NCBI GenBank assembly: GCA_023396615.1
Contig: JAEWVM010000076.1
Coordinates: forward strand, 1-42,519
Direction: 5' to 3'
Origin: Spirochaetota bacterium
GTDB lineage: Bacteria > Spirochaetota > UBA4802 > JAFGJZ01
Length of the DNA: 42,519 bases
Under the pieces are notes generated by a model that was not told where the DNA came from, did not search any database, and saw only the letters and a list, made by a program, of their open reading frames with translations. Numbering within the stretch: position 1 is the stretch's first letter; each line of letters opens with the position of its first letter. Position numbers and translations under genes: made by a program. Positions 15,059-23,999 of the stretch are shown here, piece after piece.

Positions 15059-16600
15059 ATGATTAAAGATAGAGCAAGCGGCGTTTTGCTTCACATTACT
15101 TCACTTCCCGGAAAATATGGTATAGGATCTCTCGGAAACGAGGCTTATCGATTTGTTGATTTCCTTGAAAGGACAGGGCAGAAATACTGGCAGATTCTTC
15201 CTATAAATCCTGTTTCTGAAGGAATGGGATTTTCTCCTTATGCCGCATTTTCTGCATTTGCCGGAAATCATTATTTTATATCATTTGAGAAACTTGCTGA
15301 AAAAAACTGGCTTCCTTCAAATTTCTTCGATAATATCCCGATCAATGAGAATTCAAGTTTTGTTGATTTTGATTTCATCTCTACTCTCTATAAAAAGAAA
15401 CATTTAGAGCTTTATAATATATTTATCCGTCAGGCTTATCACGAGCATGATGCTTTTAAACTTTTTTGCTCTGAAAATGCGTGGCTTGACGATTATGCTC
15501 TTTTTGCCGCATGTGCAGATGAGTTTAAAACATATTACTGGCGTGACTGGCCTGAAGATCTCGCCTTCCGCAAGAACAGCGCATTGGATGAATGGAAGGA
15601 TAAACTCCGTGAATCTTTTGAAATGCATAAACTGCTTCAGTTTATATTTTACACGCAATGGCGTGATCTTAAAAATTACTGCCGTGATAAAAATATCTCT
15701 ATTATAGGCGATATACCTATTTATGCGAGTTATGAAAGCTGTGATGCATGGACAAATACCGAGATATTTGAACTCGATAATCTGTCATTGAAACCGACTC
15801 ATGTTGCAGGAGTTCCGCCTGATTATTTTTCCGAAACCGGTCAAAGATGGGGAAATCCTCTTTATAAATGGTTCGATAAATCAGGTTCGCTGAATACTCA
15901 GACTGCTAGATGGTGGAAGAGACGTATTTCTCATCTTTCAAATTTTGTAGATTTGATTAGAATCGATCACTTTAGAGCATTTGAATCATATTGGTCAATT
16001 GAAGCAGAAGAAGAAACAGCCGTAAAAGGAAAATGGATTAAAGGTCCCGGACGGGATTTTTTCGATTATCTCAAAAGTGAAGGATGCGGAGATAATCTCC
16101 TTGCCGAAGATTTGGGGATAATCACTGAAGAAGTTGATGAGCTTCGTGATACGCTGGGTCTTCATGGGATGAAAGTTCTTCAGTTTGCCTTTGATTTTGA
16201 CAGCAGAAATACGCATCTGCCTCAAAACTTTACAACGCTCAACTGTATTTGTTATACGGGAACACATGATAACAATACAACAAACGGATGGTTTTACGGA
16301 GATGATATTTCCGATGAGCAGAGAAGATACATTCTTGATTTTCTCGGTTTGGATAATGATTCGGAATTTCATTGGAAGCTGATACGCCATGCTATGATGA
16401 GTGTGGCAAAGACAGTAATAATTCCCATGCAGGATATTCTCGGTTACGGCAGGGAATTCAGGATGAATATTCCAGGAACAGTCGGTATAAACTGGAAATG
16501 GAAGCTGTCTAAAGATAGCGTGCCTTCTCATGTTGAAGAGAAATTATTGCGGAAAGTTAAAAAATATAACAGATTGACAGATAATGAAAAAAATAGTTAA
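15059..16600 (+). CDS. malQ: 4-alpha-glucanotransferase (amylomaltase)
   Basis: GH77 enzyme that transfers alpha-1,4-glucan segments in maltodextrin or glycogen metabolism, in the cytoplasm. 513 residues, the normal bacterial length. Seen: N-terminal GVLLHITSLPGKYGIGSLG, the GDIPIYAS block, catalytic-nucleophile region RIDHFRAFESYW (near 301), acid/base region LLAEDLGIITEEV and YTGTHDNNTTNGWF. The C-terminus NIPGTVGINWKWK is typical. No Shine-Dalgarno is apparent. Its 3' end overlaps the next gene by 17 bases in another frame. No other glycogen gene is nearby. Confidence 0.95.
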   Translation: MIKDRASGVLLHITSLPGKYGIGSLGNEAYRFVDFLERTGQKYWQILPINPVSEGMGFSPYAAFSAFAGNHYFISFEKLAEKNWLPSNFFDNIPINENSSFVDFDFISTLYKKKHLELYNIFIRQAYHEHDAFKLFCSENAWLDDYALFAACADEFKTYYWRDWPEDLAFRKNSALDEWKDKLRESFEMHKLLQFIFYTQWRDLKNYCRDKNISIIGDIPIYASYESCDAWTNTEIFELDNLSLKPTHVAGVPPDYFSETGQRWGNPLYKWFDKSGSLNTQTARWWKRRISHLSNFVDLIRIDHFRAFESYWSIEAEEETAVKGKWIKGPGRDFFDYLKSEGCGDNLLAEDLGIITEEVDELRDTLGLHGMKVLQFAFDFDSRNTHLPQNFTTLNCICYTGTHDNNTTNGWFYGDDISDEQRRYILDFLGLDNDSEFHWKLIRHAMMSVAKTVIIPMQDILGYGREFRMNIPGTVGINWKWKLSKDSVPSHVEEKLLRKVKKYNRLTDNEKNS

Positions 16601-18845
16601 AAGATCCGCTATAGCAATATCGCTTTTGATTTTCATATGTTTTGCAGCAAACATTGCTTTAAATATTGTTTTGTCATCGGCTCTTCCTGAAGAAAAACTT
16701 AAAAAGGAAATTGTCAGTTACTTTGAAAAAAATATTGGACGTTCTGTAAAAATTTCTTCAGTCAGATACGGTTTTTTTCAAAATATAGAAATTGATGAAA
16801 TTAAAATATCCGCATCCGATGATTTTAATGACTTAGAATCATTTCTTAAAGTCTCCGGGGTTGAAATCAAACTTTCAGGATTAGCTCTTTTAAAAGGAGA
16901 AATAATTGTCGATAAACTTATTTTAAAGAATCCTCATATTAAAATAACAAAAAAATTCGGAAAATCATACCATGAGTCTTTTAAAGTAATTGCCGGTGAT
17001 AAAATTACTGAGGAATTTTTTAAGAAGATCATTTCAATAAAGCGTATATCAATTGAAGATGCTTTTATAGAATATACTGAGAATTTTGAAAAAGATAACG
17101 TTGAATTTATTTTTGAGAATATTTCTGCAGATATACGCCGAAGCGGAACTCAACTTTACTGTGATGTAAACGGAAAAATGAAATCATCACCGGATGCAGA
17201 GAAAAATGAAATTACTCTTGATTCACGTTTTGTGCTTGATAATTCCGATAACATTATATTTCAGAAAACAAAAATAGAAGCAGATAATATTAATCTGACT
17301 GATTTTCAGCCGTATAAATCAAGATTAAATCTTGAACGGATCAATTTCCGCGGAAATGCTTCAGTTGAGCATTCGTTTTCTGTAATGAACGGACTTTGTG
17401 AAATATATACAAACATTAAAGTTATCAATTTCTTTATTACAGAAAAAAATGGTTCTCAGATACGAAACTTGCTCGAGAATGAATCATTTACTGTAAATTT
17501 ACACGGAGAAATCGGTATTAGAAAATCATTGGAAGCAGATTTTACCGCAAATTCAGGATTGAATTTTAAAACAAAGTTTACATCCACCGGAACAGAATCT
17601 TTACGGCGCTATTATGCTCTTATTGATTCAGACAGAATTGACTTAACCAAGCTTTCAAAATATCTCACGATAAAAAATCCTGTAAAATACGGCGGATTTG
17701 TTTCTTTTAACAGTTTGATTTATTACCGATCAGGAGCAGATTTACCTGATATTTCTGATGTTAATGTTTCTGCCGAGAAATTTACTGCTTCGGATATTTT
17801 TGAAGGTGAGAGAAAAAGCATTGTTGATGAGATGAATTTTAAGCTTTCAGCCGAGTCGAATACTTGCGAGTTAAAAGGAAATTATAATACTAGTTCGACT
17901 TTTCTTGATTTTAATTCATTCTCGGATATAAAGCGTGTTTACCCTTTTTCAGCAAATTCAGCGATCCGTCTTGATTATAATAAAACAGATTATTTTGCGT
18001 TCTCGGATGTATTGATAATTTTTAAAGAATATATTAAGAAAGAAATAAATGATGACAGGCAGATAGGTTATAATCAGGAATATTTTCGTGACAGGCTTTT
18101 CGGTAAAATACTTCTATCTAATTCGTTTGATGCAGAAATAAACTGTAAGACACTCAACATTTCAGGAAATGCTTTATTAAAAAATATAGCTATTAAGAGC
18201 TCGCTTGATAACGGCATTTTAAGATCTTCTCTTTTAAACGCAGAAGGTTACTCGGCAAAGTATTCATTTGATGCCGTCGGCTATATGAACGCGGATATGC
18301 CTTTGATTAAAGCAGAAATTGCAGTTGATAATTTCGATCTTTCATCTTTCTGGAAAGATTCCGGTCTAAAAGGCCGTATCGGTGGAGCTAATTTAAATAT
18401 TAAATCAGTATTCGAAATTGCAGCTTATCGTGCATTGCATTTTTCCGACAACAGCAAAATATCATTTGAAGCGGATATCAAAGCCGAGTCGCTTAATCTG
18501 ACGCCGTTTCAATCAGCTTTTACCGCTGTTTTGAAAAAAGACGGGTTCAAACCGAATATCGATTTGCTGAGTAATTTTACATTTAATTATTCTGTTGATT
18601 TTGCTGGCGGAAATACTTACCTGAAAACATTTTCCATCAATTCAGACTTTTTATCTGCTTCCGGTTATGGAACATTCTCGGATAAGGGATTATCCTATCC
18701 TGTTTCCTGCAGTTTTTTTGATGATGATAACATAAGCCGTCAATGGAAAATGAATCTTCTTTCTCCTGTTAGTCCGACCGTTTTCATGATTAATTTTCAA
18801 TCAAACGGCCGTGACCGACCAGTAAATTTATTTCATATCGATTAG
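16584..18845 (+). CDS. AsmA-like envelope protein
   Basis: 753 residues with an N-terminal membrane anchor (about 8-30), followed by a segment typical of AsmA/DUF748-type proteins (EKNIGRSVKISSVRYGFFQNIEIDEIKIS, then repeated KLILKNPHIKI-type beta strands). The rest is a long series of beta-strand repeats, including INLTDF, IDLTKLSKYL and LNLTPFQ blocks spaced about 150-250 residues apart. AsmA/TamB-family proteins sit in the inner membrane and span the periplasm, acting in lipid transport or outer-membrane assembly. Family assignment is by pattern; substrate is unknown. Starts inside the end of malQ, and its 3' end overlaps the convergent cyclase gene by 18 bases. Confidence 0.72.
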   Translation: MKKIVKRSAIAISLLIFICFAANIALNIVLSSALPEEKLKKEIVSYFEKNIGRSVKISSVRYGFFQNIEIDEIKISASDDFNDLESFLKVSGVEIKLSGLALLKGEIIVDKLILKNPHIKITKKFGKSYHESFKVIAGDKITEEFFKKIISIKRISIEDAFIEYTENFEKDNVEFIFENISADIRRSGTQLYCDVNGKMKSSPDAEKNEITLDSRFVLDNSDNIIFQKTKIEADNINLTDFQPYKSRLNLERINFRGNASVEHSFSVMNGLCEIYTNIKVINFFITEKNGSQIRNLLENESFTVNLHGEIGIRKSLEADFTANSGLNFKTKFTSTGTESLRRYYALIDSDRIDLTKLSKYLTIKNPVKYGGFVSFNSLIYYRSGADLPDISDVNVSAEKFTASDIFEGERKSIVDEMNFKLSAESNTCELKGNYNTSSTFLDFNSFSDIKRVYPFSANSAIRLDYNKTDYFAFSDVLIIFKEYIKKEINDDRQIGYNQEYFRDRLFGKILLSNSFDAEINCKTLNISGNALLKNIAIKSSLDNGILRSSLLNAEGYSAKYSFDAVGYMNADMPLIKAEIAVDNFDLSSFWKDSGLKGRIGGANLNIKSVFEIAAYRALHFSDNSKISFEADIKAESLNLTPFQSAFTAVLKKDGFKPNIDLLSNFTFNYSVDFAGGNTYLKTFSINSDFLSASGYGTFSDKGLSYPVSCSFFDDDNISRQWKMNLLSPVSPTVFMINFQSNGRDRPVNLFHID

Positions 18846-20825
18846 TTCATATATTTTGACAGGCAGGGCTTTACCTTTTACTCTAATTAAATCGAGTTCC
18901 CGTGCTATCACGTAATCCTTTACATGTTCATAAGTGAATTCGCTTATAATTATCTTGGTTCCGTAAACCTTATTTGTTCCTTCAAGTCTTGCGCCCAAAT
19001 TTACATTGTCTCCCATGAGTGTGTAGTTCATACGTGACGCGGATCCCATGTTGCCGACAACCATTTCTCCTGTGTTTATCCCAATTCCGATATCAAGTTT
19101 CGGTTTACCCAAGACAGCCCAATTTACATTTAGATCATTGAGTACTTCAATCATTTTAACTGCTGCACGGCATGTGCGCAATGCATGATCTTCCTGAGGT
19201 ATAGGCGCTCCCCAAAAAGCCATTATTTCGTCTCCGACATATTTATCAAGCGTTCCGTCAGATTCGATGACTATATCCGTCATTGCCTGAAGATATTCAT
19301 TGAGATGTTCTACAAGAAGTTCTGCCGTCATTTTTTCAGAGATGCTTGTGAAGCCGCGTATATCAGAAAAAAGTACAGAAAGTATATTTTTTTCTCCGCC
19401 GAGCCGAACCATTTTGGGATTTTTAAGAAGCTCATCAACTACTGATTTCGAAACGAATTTTGAAAAAGTCTGGCGTATGTAGCGTTTTTCCTTCTGTTCC
19501 GTAAAGGATCTGTATACTGATACGGCAAGGAAGTTTATGAAAATCTGAAAAACAGGGGTACTCATGGCAAATACAATACTTTGTGTATCAAAAAGAACAT
19601 AGGCTATAATTACATAAACAAGAGCTAAAAGGGTGGTGAAAATTGAACCTGCAATGATACTCATCCGCGGAATTAGTAATCCGAGTATAAGAGATACTGC
19701 AAATAAAATCAGAATATCCTGCCATATTTTCGTTTTATGGATGAACGTCTGGTTTATGATTGTATTAACTGCATTGGCGTGATGCTCAATGCCGTAAAAA
19801 TCTCCATAAGGTGATTTGTGAACGTCTGTAGCGATACCTGTTGAAGCATATGCTGCAATGAATACAATTTTGTCCTTGAAGCTTGAATTTTCGGGTTCTG
19901 ATCCGTCACGGTTGAAGTAATAATATGAATAATTGCTGAAAGAGCCGTGCCCTCCGGCAAAATTGATATCCATGTATCCTTCATTGTCTATCGGAATGTC
20001 GAGATAATTCTTTGATTTGTCTAAAAGTTTTTCCGGATTGATGTTTTTCAGCCGGACATATTTCCCTGGTTTGATTTCAATGTCGCCAAGAGTTATTCCG
20101 AAATAATGCACAACAATAGAAAGATCAATTGAAGGATAGAAATCACCTTTATATTTTGCATAAAGAGGCATTCTTCTGTTTACATGGTCAATATCCGATT
20201 CAATATTTGCAAAGCCGATACCTTTTGCTGATTTAATAAGCTTTGCAGTCGGCGGAGTGACGTCTTTATATTTTTCAGTTCCGAACATCATATTTGCCGA
20301 AGGCAGAGCTGTATCAGAAAAAAGTTTCATACGGTCAACGCGGTCTCCGTGAACCTGTGACATCTCTTCACGTTCAAAAGGGTAATCTAAAAAAACACAG
20401 CCGGCCTCTCTGACTGAGTCCGCAAGCGTGTCTTCTCCGTCTTTGTTTTCAAGAAACATTATATCAAATGTAATCGAATTCGGTTTTCCGCTTGCTATGT
20501 AGTCGGCGACTTTTGAATGAATGTCCCAGTGAAAAGGCCATCTGCCTTTTTCACCTTCTGTGGCATCCATTGCTACAAGAGTGTCATTGTCGATGCCTAC
20601 AATGATTACGTTATCGTTTGCGCGGGGGTTTTTCTTTTCACGTTTGACGCCTTCCTGAATTTTTTTACCGACTTCGTTCGGATCTCTGAGGTAATAACGT
20701 TTGTCAAGCGACCAAAGTTCGATTCCTTCGAGCAAATTTGTTTTATCATAAATAAGCGCTAGTGAAATAAAAACTGCGATTGATATAAGCAGTGAAGCTA
20801 TATGATTCTTGCTGAATTTAAGCAT
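18828..20825 (-). CDS. CHASE2-domain adenylate/guanylate cyclase (class III)
   Basis: 665 residues. N-terminal membrane helix (about 9-27), a large extracytoplasmic CHASE2 sensor domain (about 35-350; NVIIVGIDNDTL, WPFHWDIHSKVADYI, GKPNSITFDIMF), then three closely spaced membrane helices (about 365-435), and a C-terminal class III cyclase domain (about 470-650). The catalytic domain has VLFSDIRGFT and YVGDEIMAFWG (two metal Asp), the preceding DKYVGD lysine, and MGDNVNLGARLEG with Asn and Arg. These fit an active cyclase, likely cAMP-forming. GAGG precedes the ATG. It sits divergently beside the sugar transporter genes. Confidence 0.93.
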   Translation of the reverse strand: MLKFSKNHIASLLISIAVFISLALIYDKTNLLEGIELWSLDKRYYLRDPNEVGKKIQEGVKREKKNPRANDNVIIVGIDNDTLVAMDATEGEKGRWPFHWDIHSKVADYIASGKPNSITFDIMFLENKDGEDTLADSVREAGCVFLDYPFEREEMSQVHGDRVDRMKLFSDTALPSANMMFGTEKYKDVTPPTAKLIKSAKGIGFANIESDIDHVNRRMPLYAKYKGDFYPSIDLSIVVHYFGITLGDIEIKPGKYVRLKNINPEKLLDKSKNYLDIPIDNEGYMDINFAGGHGSFSNYSYYYFNRDGSEPENSSFKDKIVFIAAYASTGIATDVHKSPYGDFYGIEHHANAVNTIINQTFIHKTKIWQDILILFAVSLILGLLIPRMSIIAGSIFTTLLALVYVIIAYVLFDTQSIVFAMSTPVFQIFINFLAVSVYRSFTEQKEKRYIRQTFSKFVSKSVVDELLKNPKMVRLGGEKNILSVLFSDIRGFTSISEKMTAELLVEHLNEYLQAMTDIVIESDGTLDKYVGDEIMAFWGAPIPQEDHALRTCRAAVKMIEVLNDLNVNWAVLGKPKLDIGIGINTGEMVVGNMGSASRMNYTLMGDNVNLGARLEGTNKVYGTKIIISEFTYEHVKDYVIARELDLIRVKGKALPVKIYELIDMK

Positions 20826-20879
20826 GATTACCTCGGCATTAATTTTTAAAAGAACATCTATTTCTATTTTGTACGCTTT

Positions 20880-20909
20880 ATTATATCAAGCATTTTATTG
20901 ATTTGTTAA
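20880..20909 (-). promoter_or_regulatory. Putative promoter of the CHASE2 cyclase
   Basis: Reverse strand: TTAACA (20909-20904, 5 of 6), 18 bases, perfect TATAAT (20885-20880). About 55 bases upstream of the ATG. Confidence 0.55.
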
Positions 20910-20930
20910 TATCACGATTGATGATATGAA

Positions 20931-20957
20931 AATATCTGAATTTGTTTTTCGGATATT
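20931..20957. repeat. Inverted repeat between the cyclase and chvE promoters
   Basis: AATATCTGAA (20931-20940) and TTCGGATATT (20948-20957) pair over 10 bases with one G-T wobble and a 7-base loop. It lies between two divergent promoters, a position suited to an operator; no specific regulator can be named. The 309-base gap 20826-21134 otherwise holds only the two promoters and the chvE leader. Confidence 0.35.
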
Positions 20958-20970
20958 AATTATTTAAAGA

Positions 20971-20999
20971 TTGACAAATAGGTTCAGAGATATTATTAC
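20971..20999 (+). promoter_or_regulatory. Putative promoter of chvE
   Basis: Perfect TTGACA (20971-20976), 17 bases, TATTAC (20994-20999, 4 of 6). This gives a leader of about 130 bases before the chvE ATG. A second, weaker option is TACAAT at 21062-21067. Confidence 0.5.
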
Positions 21000-21134
21000 A
21001 TTTTCGTTACATTTTTAATTTAGTTTTTGTTTGATGTTGCTTTAAGAAGTTTGTTTTCGGATACAATTAGTCATAAGACGTTTCGAATAAAGAATGCTGT
21101 GATGTTGTATTAAAAAAATTCAAGGAGAATTAGC

Positions 21135-22211
21135 ATGAAAAAGTTTCTCGCTACATTGTCCGTGTTTGCTGTTTTCTTTGCAGCTTTCGCGGGATGCAAA
21201 AAAGGCGGTTCCGGAGAGAAGGTTGGTATTTCTATGCCTACTCAGTCTCTACAGCGTTGGAACCAGGACGGAGCTAACATGAAAGCTCAGTTTGAAAAAG
21301 CTGGCTTCGATGTTGATCTTCAGTATGCGGGTGATAATGACATCCCTACTCAGGTTGCTCAGATTGAAAACATGATAGCAACAGGCTGTAAGGTAATTGT
21401 TATTGCAGCAGTTGACGGTTCTTCTCTTACTGAAGTTCTCAAAACTGCAAAACAGAAAAATATACCGGTAATTGCTTATGACCGTTTGATAATGAACAGT
21501 GATGCTGTTTCTTATTATGCAACATTTGACAATTTTAAAGTCGGTACTATTCAGGGAGAATTTCTTAAAAATGCTTTGAAACTGGACAGCGAAAAAGGTC
21601 CTTTCAATGTTGAATTGTTCACTGGTTCTCCGGATGACAACAATATCAATTTCTTCTTCGGCGGAGCTATGAGCATTCTTAAACCTTATATCGACAAGAA
21701 AGTTCTTGTTGTTAAATCAGGTCAGACTTCAAAAGCACAGTGTGCTACTCAGAACTGGTCTACTGAAGAAGCTCAGAAACGTATGGAAAATCTTATAACT
21801 CAGAACGGTTACGGTCCTAAAGGAACTAAACTTCATGCAGTTTATTCTTCAAATGACTCCGTTGCTCAGGGTATTACAAACGCACTTGTAGGTGCTGGTT
21901 ATACTAAAGATAATTTTCCTCTTATCACTGGTCAGGATTGCGATAAAACATCTGTAATCAACATGCTTAAAGGTCAGCAGGCTATGTCTATCTTCAAAGA
22001 TACTCGTACTCTTGCAGAGCAGGTTGTTAAGATGACAAGCCAGATCATCAAAGGTGAGCAGGTTGATGTAAATGATACAAAAACTTATAACAACGGAGTT
22101 AAGGTTGTTCCTTCATTCCTTTGCGAACCGGTTTTTGCAACTGTTGACAACTATAAGAAGCTTTTGATTGATACAGGATATTACAAAGAAGACGATTTGA
22201 AAGTTAAATAA
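21135..22211 (+). CDS. chvE: ChvE-type multiple-sugar-binding lipoprotein of an ABC transporter
   Basis: 358 residues. Exported with a lipobox AFAGC (Cys21), so anchored in the membrane as the sugar-binding component. The mature part is a periplasmic-binding-protein type 1 fold and matches ChvE-like sequences as remembered: GISMPTQSLQRWNQDG, LQYAGDNDIPTQVAQIENMI, VIAAVDGSSLTEVLK, AYDRLI, VSYYATFDNFKVG and ITGQDCD. Codon use looks strongly biased to a few codons (many CTT, GCT, AAA), as in highly expressed genes. Strong AAGGAG site. It heads the chvE-gguA-gguB operon, and a large hairpin follows its stop. Likely substrates are aldoses such as xylose, glucose, galactose or arabinose. Confidence 0.93.
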   Translation: MKKFLATLSVFAVFFAAFAGCKKGGSGEKVGISMPTQSLQRWNQDGANMKAQFEKAGFDVDLQYAGDNDIPTQVAQIENMIATGCKVIVIAAVDGSSLTEVLKTAKQKNIPVIAYDRLIMNSDAVSYYATFDNFKVGTIQGEFLKNALKLDSEKGPFNVELFTGSPDDNNINFFFGGAMSILKPYIDKKVLVVKSGQTSKAQCATQNWSTEEAQKRMENLITQNGYGPKGTKLHAVYSSNDSVAQGITNALVGAGYTKDNFPLITGQDCDKTSVINMLKGQQAMSIFKDTRTLAEQVVKMTSQIIKGEQVDVNDTKTYNNGVKVVPSFLCEPVFATVDNYKKLLIDTGYYKEDDLKVK

Positions 22212-22236
22212 TAAGCTTTCATAATCATTAAGTAAC

Positions 22237-22270
22237 ATTCGGAGTCTGGTTTTATAATCAGACTCCGAAT
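22237..22270 (+). terminator. Intra-operon hairpin after chvE
   Basis: A perfect 12-bp stem, ATTCGGAGTCTG / CAGACTCCGAAT, with a 10-base loop, 25 bases after the chvE stop. No T-tract follows on the forward strand, so it may be a partial terminator or a 3'-end stabiliser that keeps chvE mRNA above that of gguA and gguB. This arrangement is known for binding-protein genes. Confidence 0.6.
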
Positions 22271-22302
22271 TAATAACTTGATGATAGATTTATAATGGTT
22301 AT

Positions 22303-22416
22303 ATGAAAAGTGCGTTTTTTAGCCAGTTTTGGACCGAAAAACACTTCCGGCTGGACGGTATCGCACTTTATTCAATTTACAATGATACGGTCAGAAATAA
22401 TAAACGGTTCAAATAA
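22303..22416 (+). CDS. Possible 37-residue small ORF between chvE and gguA
   Basis: ATG at 22303 to TAA at 22414-22416, encoding 37 residues with an aromatic N-terminal half (KSAFFSQFW) and a basic end (RNNKRFK). A TATAAT sits at 22291-22296, 6 bases before the ATG, without a recognisable -35 or ribosome-binding site. The ORF coincides with a long inverted repeat (22307-22369), so the conserved entity may be an RNA structure rather than a peptide. Coding status is doubtful. Confidence 0.2.
   Translation: MKSAFFSQFWTEKHFRLDGIALYSIYNDTVRNNKRFK
22307..22369 (+). repeat. Long-range inverted repeat / RNA stem in the chvE-gguA gap
   Basis: AAAGTGCG (22307-22314) is perfectly complementary to CGCACTTT (22362-22369), with an inner CCAG (22323-22326) / CTGG (22351-22354). 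This could be a two-tier stem-loop in the transcript ahead of gguA. Function is unknown; it lies about 90 bases before the gguA start. Confidence 0.45.
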
Positions 22417-22457
22417 GAATACTTGTTTAACGGCCTGACTGGAAATCGGAGGGAAAA

Positions 22458-23993
22458 TTGGCGCAAACACTTTTAAAGATGAATAATATCACCAAAACTT
22501 TCCCCGGAGCTATAGCGCTGGATAATGTCAGCTTACAGGTTGAAAAAGGTGAAATTCACGCGATCGTCGGAGAGAATGGAGCCGGTAAGTCAACATTGAT
22601 GAATGTTTTGAGCGGTGTATTTTCGCATAATGAATATGTTGGTGATATTGAATATGAAGGAAAACACTGCAAGTTCAATACGATCAGAGATAGTGAGCAT
22701 GTAGGAATTGTAATTATACATCAGGAACTGGCGCTTGTTCCTTTACTTTCTATCGGAGAGAATATGTTTCTCGGAAACGAGAGAGGCAAGTATGTTAATA
22801 TCGATTGGGACGAGACTTTTGCAAAGGCTGATACCTATCTTAAACTTGTCGGTCTGAATGAATCTTCCCGCACTCTTGTAAAAGATATCAGTGTAGGAAA
22901 ACAGCAGCTGGTTGAAATTGCAAAAGCTTTGGCTAAAGATGTAAAACTGCTTATTCTTGATGAGCCTACAGCCTCTTAAAATGAATCGGATTCAAGAAAA
23001 CTTCTGGATCTTCTTCTTGACTTGAGGCAGAAGGGAGTAACTTCAATTCTAATTTCTCATAAACTTAATGAAGTTGAATACATTGCGGATAAAATAACAG
23101 TAATACGCGACGGCGCGGTAATCAAAAACCTTGATAAAAAAAGTGATTCATTTACAGAAGATGATATCATAACCGCGATGGTAGGTCGTACACTGACAGA
23201 CCGTTTTCCAAAAAGAAATTCGTCTATCGGCGAAGTATGCTTGGAAGTAAAAAACTGGAATGTTTATCATCCGCTTTATGAAGATAAAAAAGTATGTGAC
23301 AACGTTAATCTAACTTTACGAAAGGGCGAAATCGTCGGTATCAGCGGTTTAATGGGTGCTGGGCGCACAGAGCTGGCGATGAGTATTTTTGGTAAAAGTT
23401 ACGGTCAGAAAATTTCCGGTGAGTTGATACTTAATGGAAAGAAAATACAATTGAACAGCATAAAAGAAGCAATTAAAGAAAAGATAGCTTATGTGACTGA
23501 AGACCGAAAAGATGAAGGTTTGTTATTGAATAATCCTATTTACATCAATACTACTTTGGCAAAAATGGACAAAGTAAGTAAATATAATATTCTTGATCTT
23601 GATCTTGAAGTCAAAGTTTCAAATGAATACAAACAAAAGTTAAACACTAAATGCTCAAATGTCATGCAGAATGTTGGAAGTTTATCCGGCGGTAATCAGC
23701 AGAAAGTTCTTCTAAGTAAGTGGATGTTTGCTGATCCGGACGTTTTAATGCTGGATGAACCTACACGAGGCATTGATGTGGGTGCTAAATATGAAATCTA
23801 TACGATCATGAATCAGCTCGTAGCTGAGGGTAAAAGTGTTTTGATGATATCCTCGGAAATGCCTGAGATATTAGGCATGTGCGATAGGGTTTATGTTATG
23901 TATGACGGCAGAATTGTCGCTGAGTTTACCAAAGAACAGGCTACTCAGGAGTCAATCATGTCCGCGATCTTATCTTCTGCAAAAGGAGTTTAA
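22458..23993 (+). pseudogene. gguA: Sugar ABC transporter ATPase GguA, interrupted by an in-frame TAA
   Basis: Energy-coupling ATPase of the ChvE-GguAB importer, with two tandem ABC domains. The start is TTG at 22458 after GGAGGG. Domain 1: Walker A GENGAGKST (38-46), Q-loop Gln89, signature SVGKQQ (145-150), Walker B LLILDEPTAS (164-173). Codon 174 is TAA (22977-22979). The frame then continues without a shift as NESDSRKLLDLL and ISHKLNE (H-loop) and a full domain 2 (GLMGAGRTEL; LSGGNQQKV; MLDEPTRGIDVG). Relatives read EPTASLNESDS, so TTA to TAA, one base, explains the stop. With it restored the protein would be 511 residues, normal length. The first fragment lacks the H-loop. Could be a nonsense mutation, recoding or a base-call error. 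Confidence 0.9.
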
Positions 23994-23999
23994 TCTGTT

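Noticed and set aside
15995..16531. 178-codon reverse ORF inside malQ
   Set aside because: It is antisense to a complete malQ frame with all catalytic blocks, has no recognisable domain or ribosome-binding site, and is Cys/His-rich in a way typical of shadow frames.
22977..22979. Reassignment of TAA as a sense codon in this organism
   Set aside because: Many other genes in the window end normally at TAA, at the expected family length and often overlapping the next start (e.g. secA, rplU, rpmA). A general code change does not fit.
22960..23030. Programmed frameshift in gguA
   Set aside because: The reading frame is identical before and after the stop (distance divisible by three), and conserved residues continue immediately, so no shift is needed.
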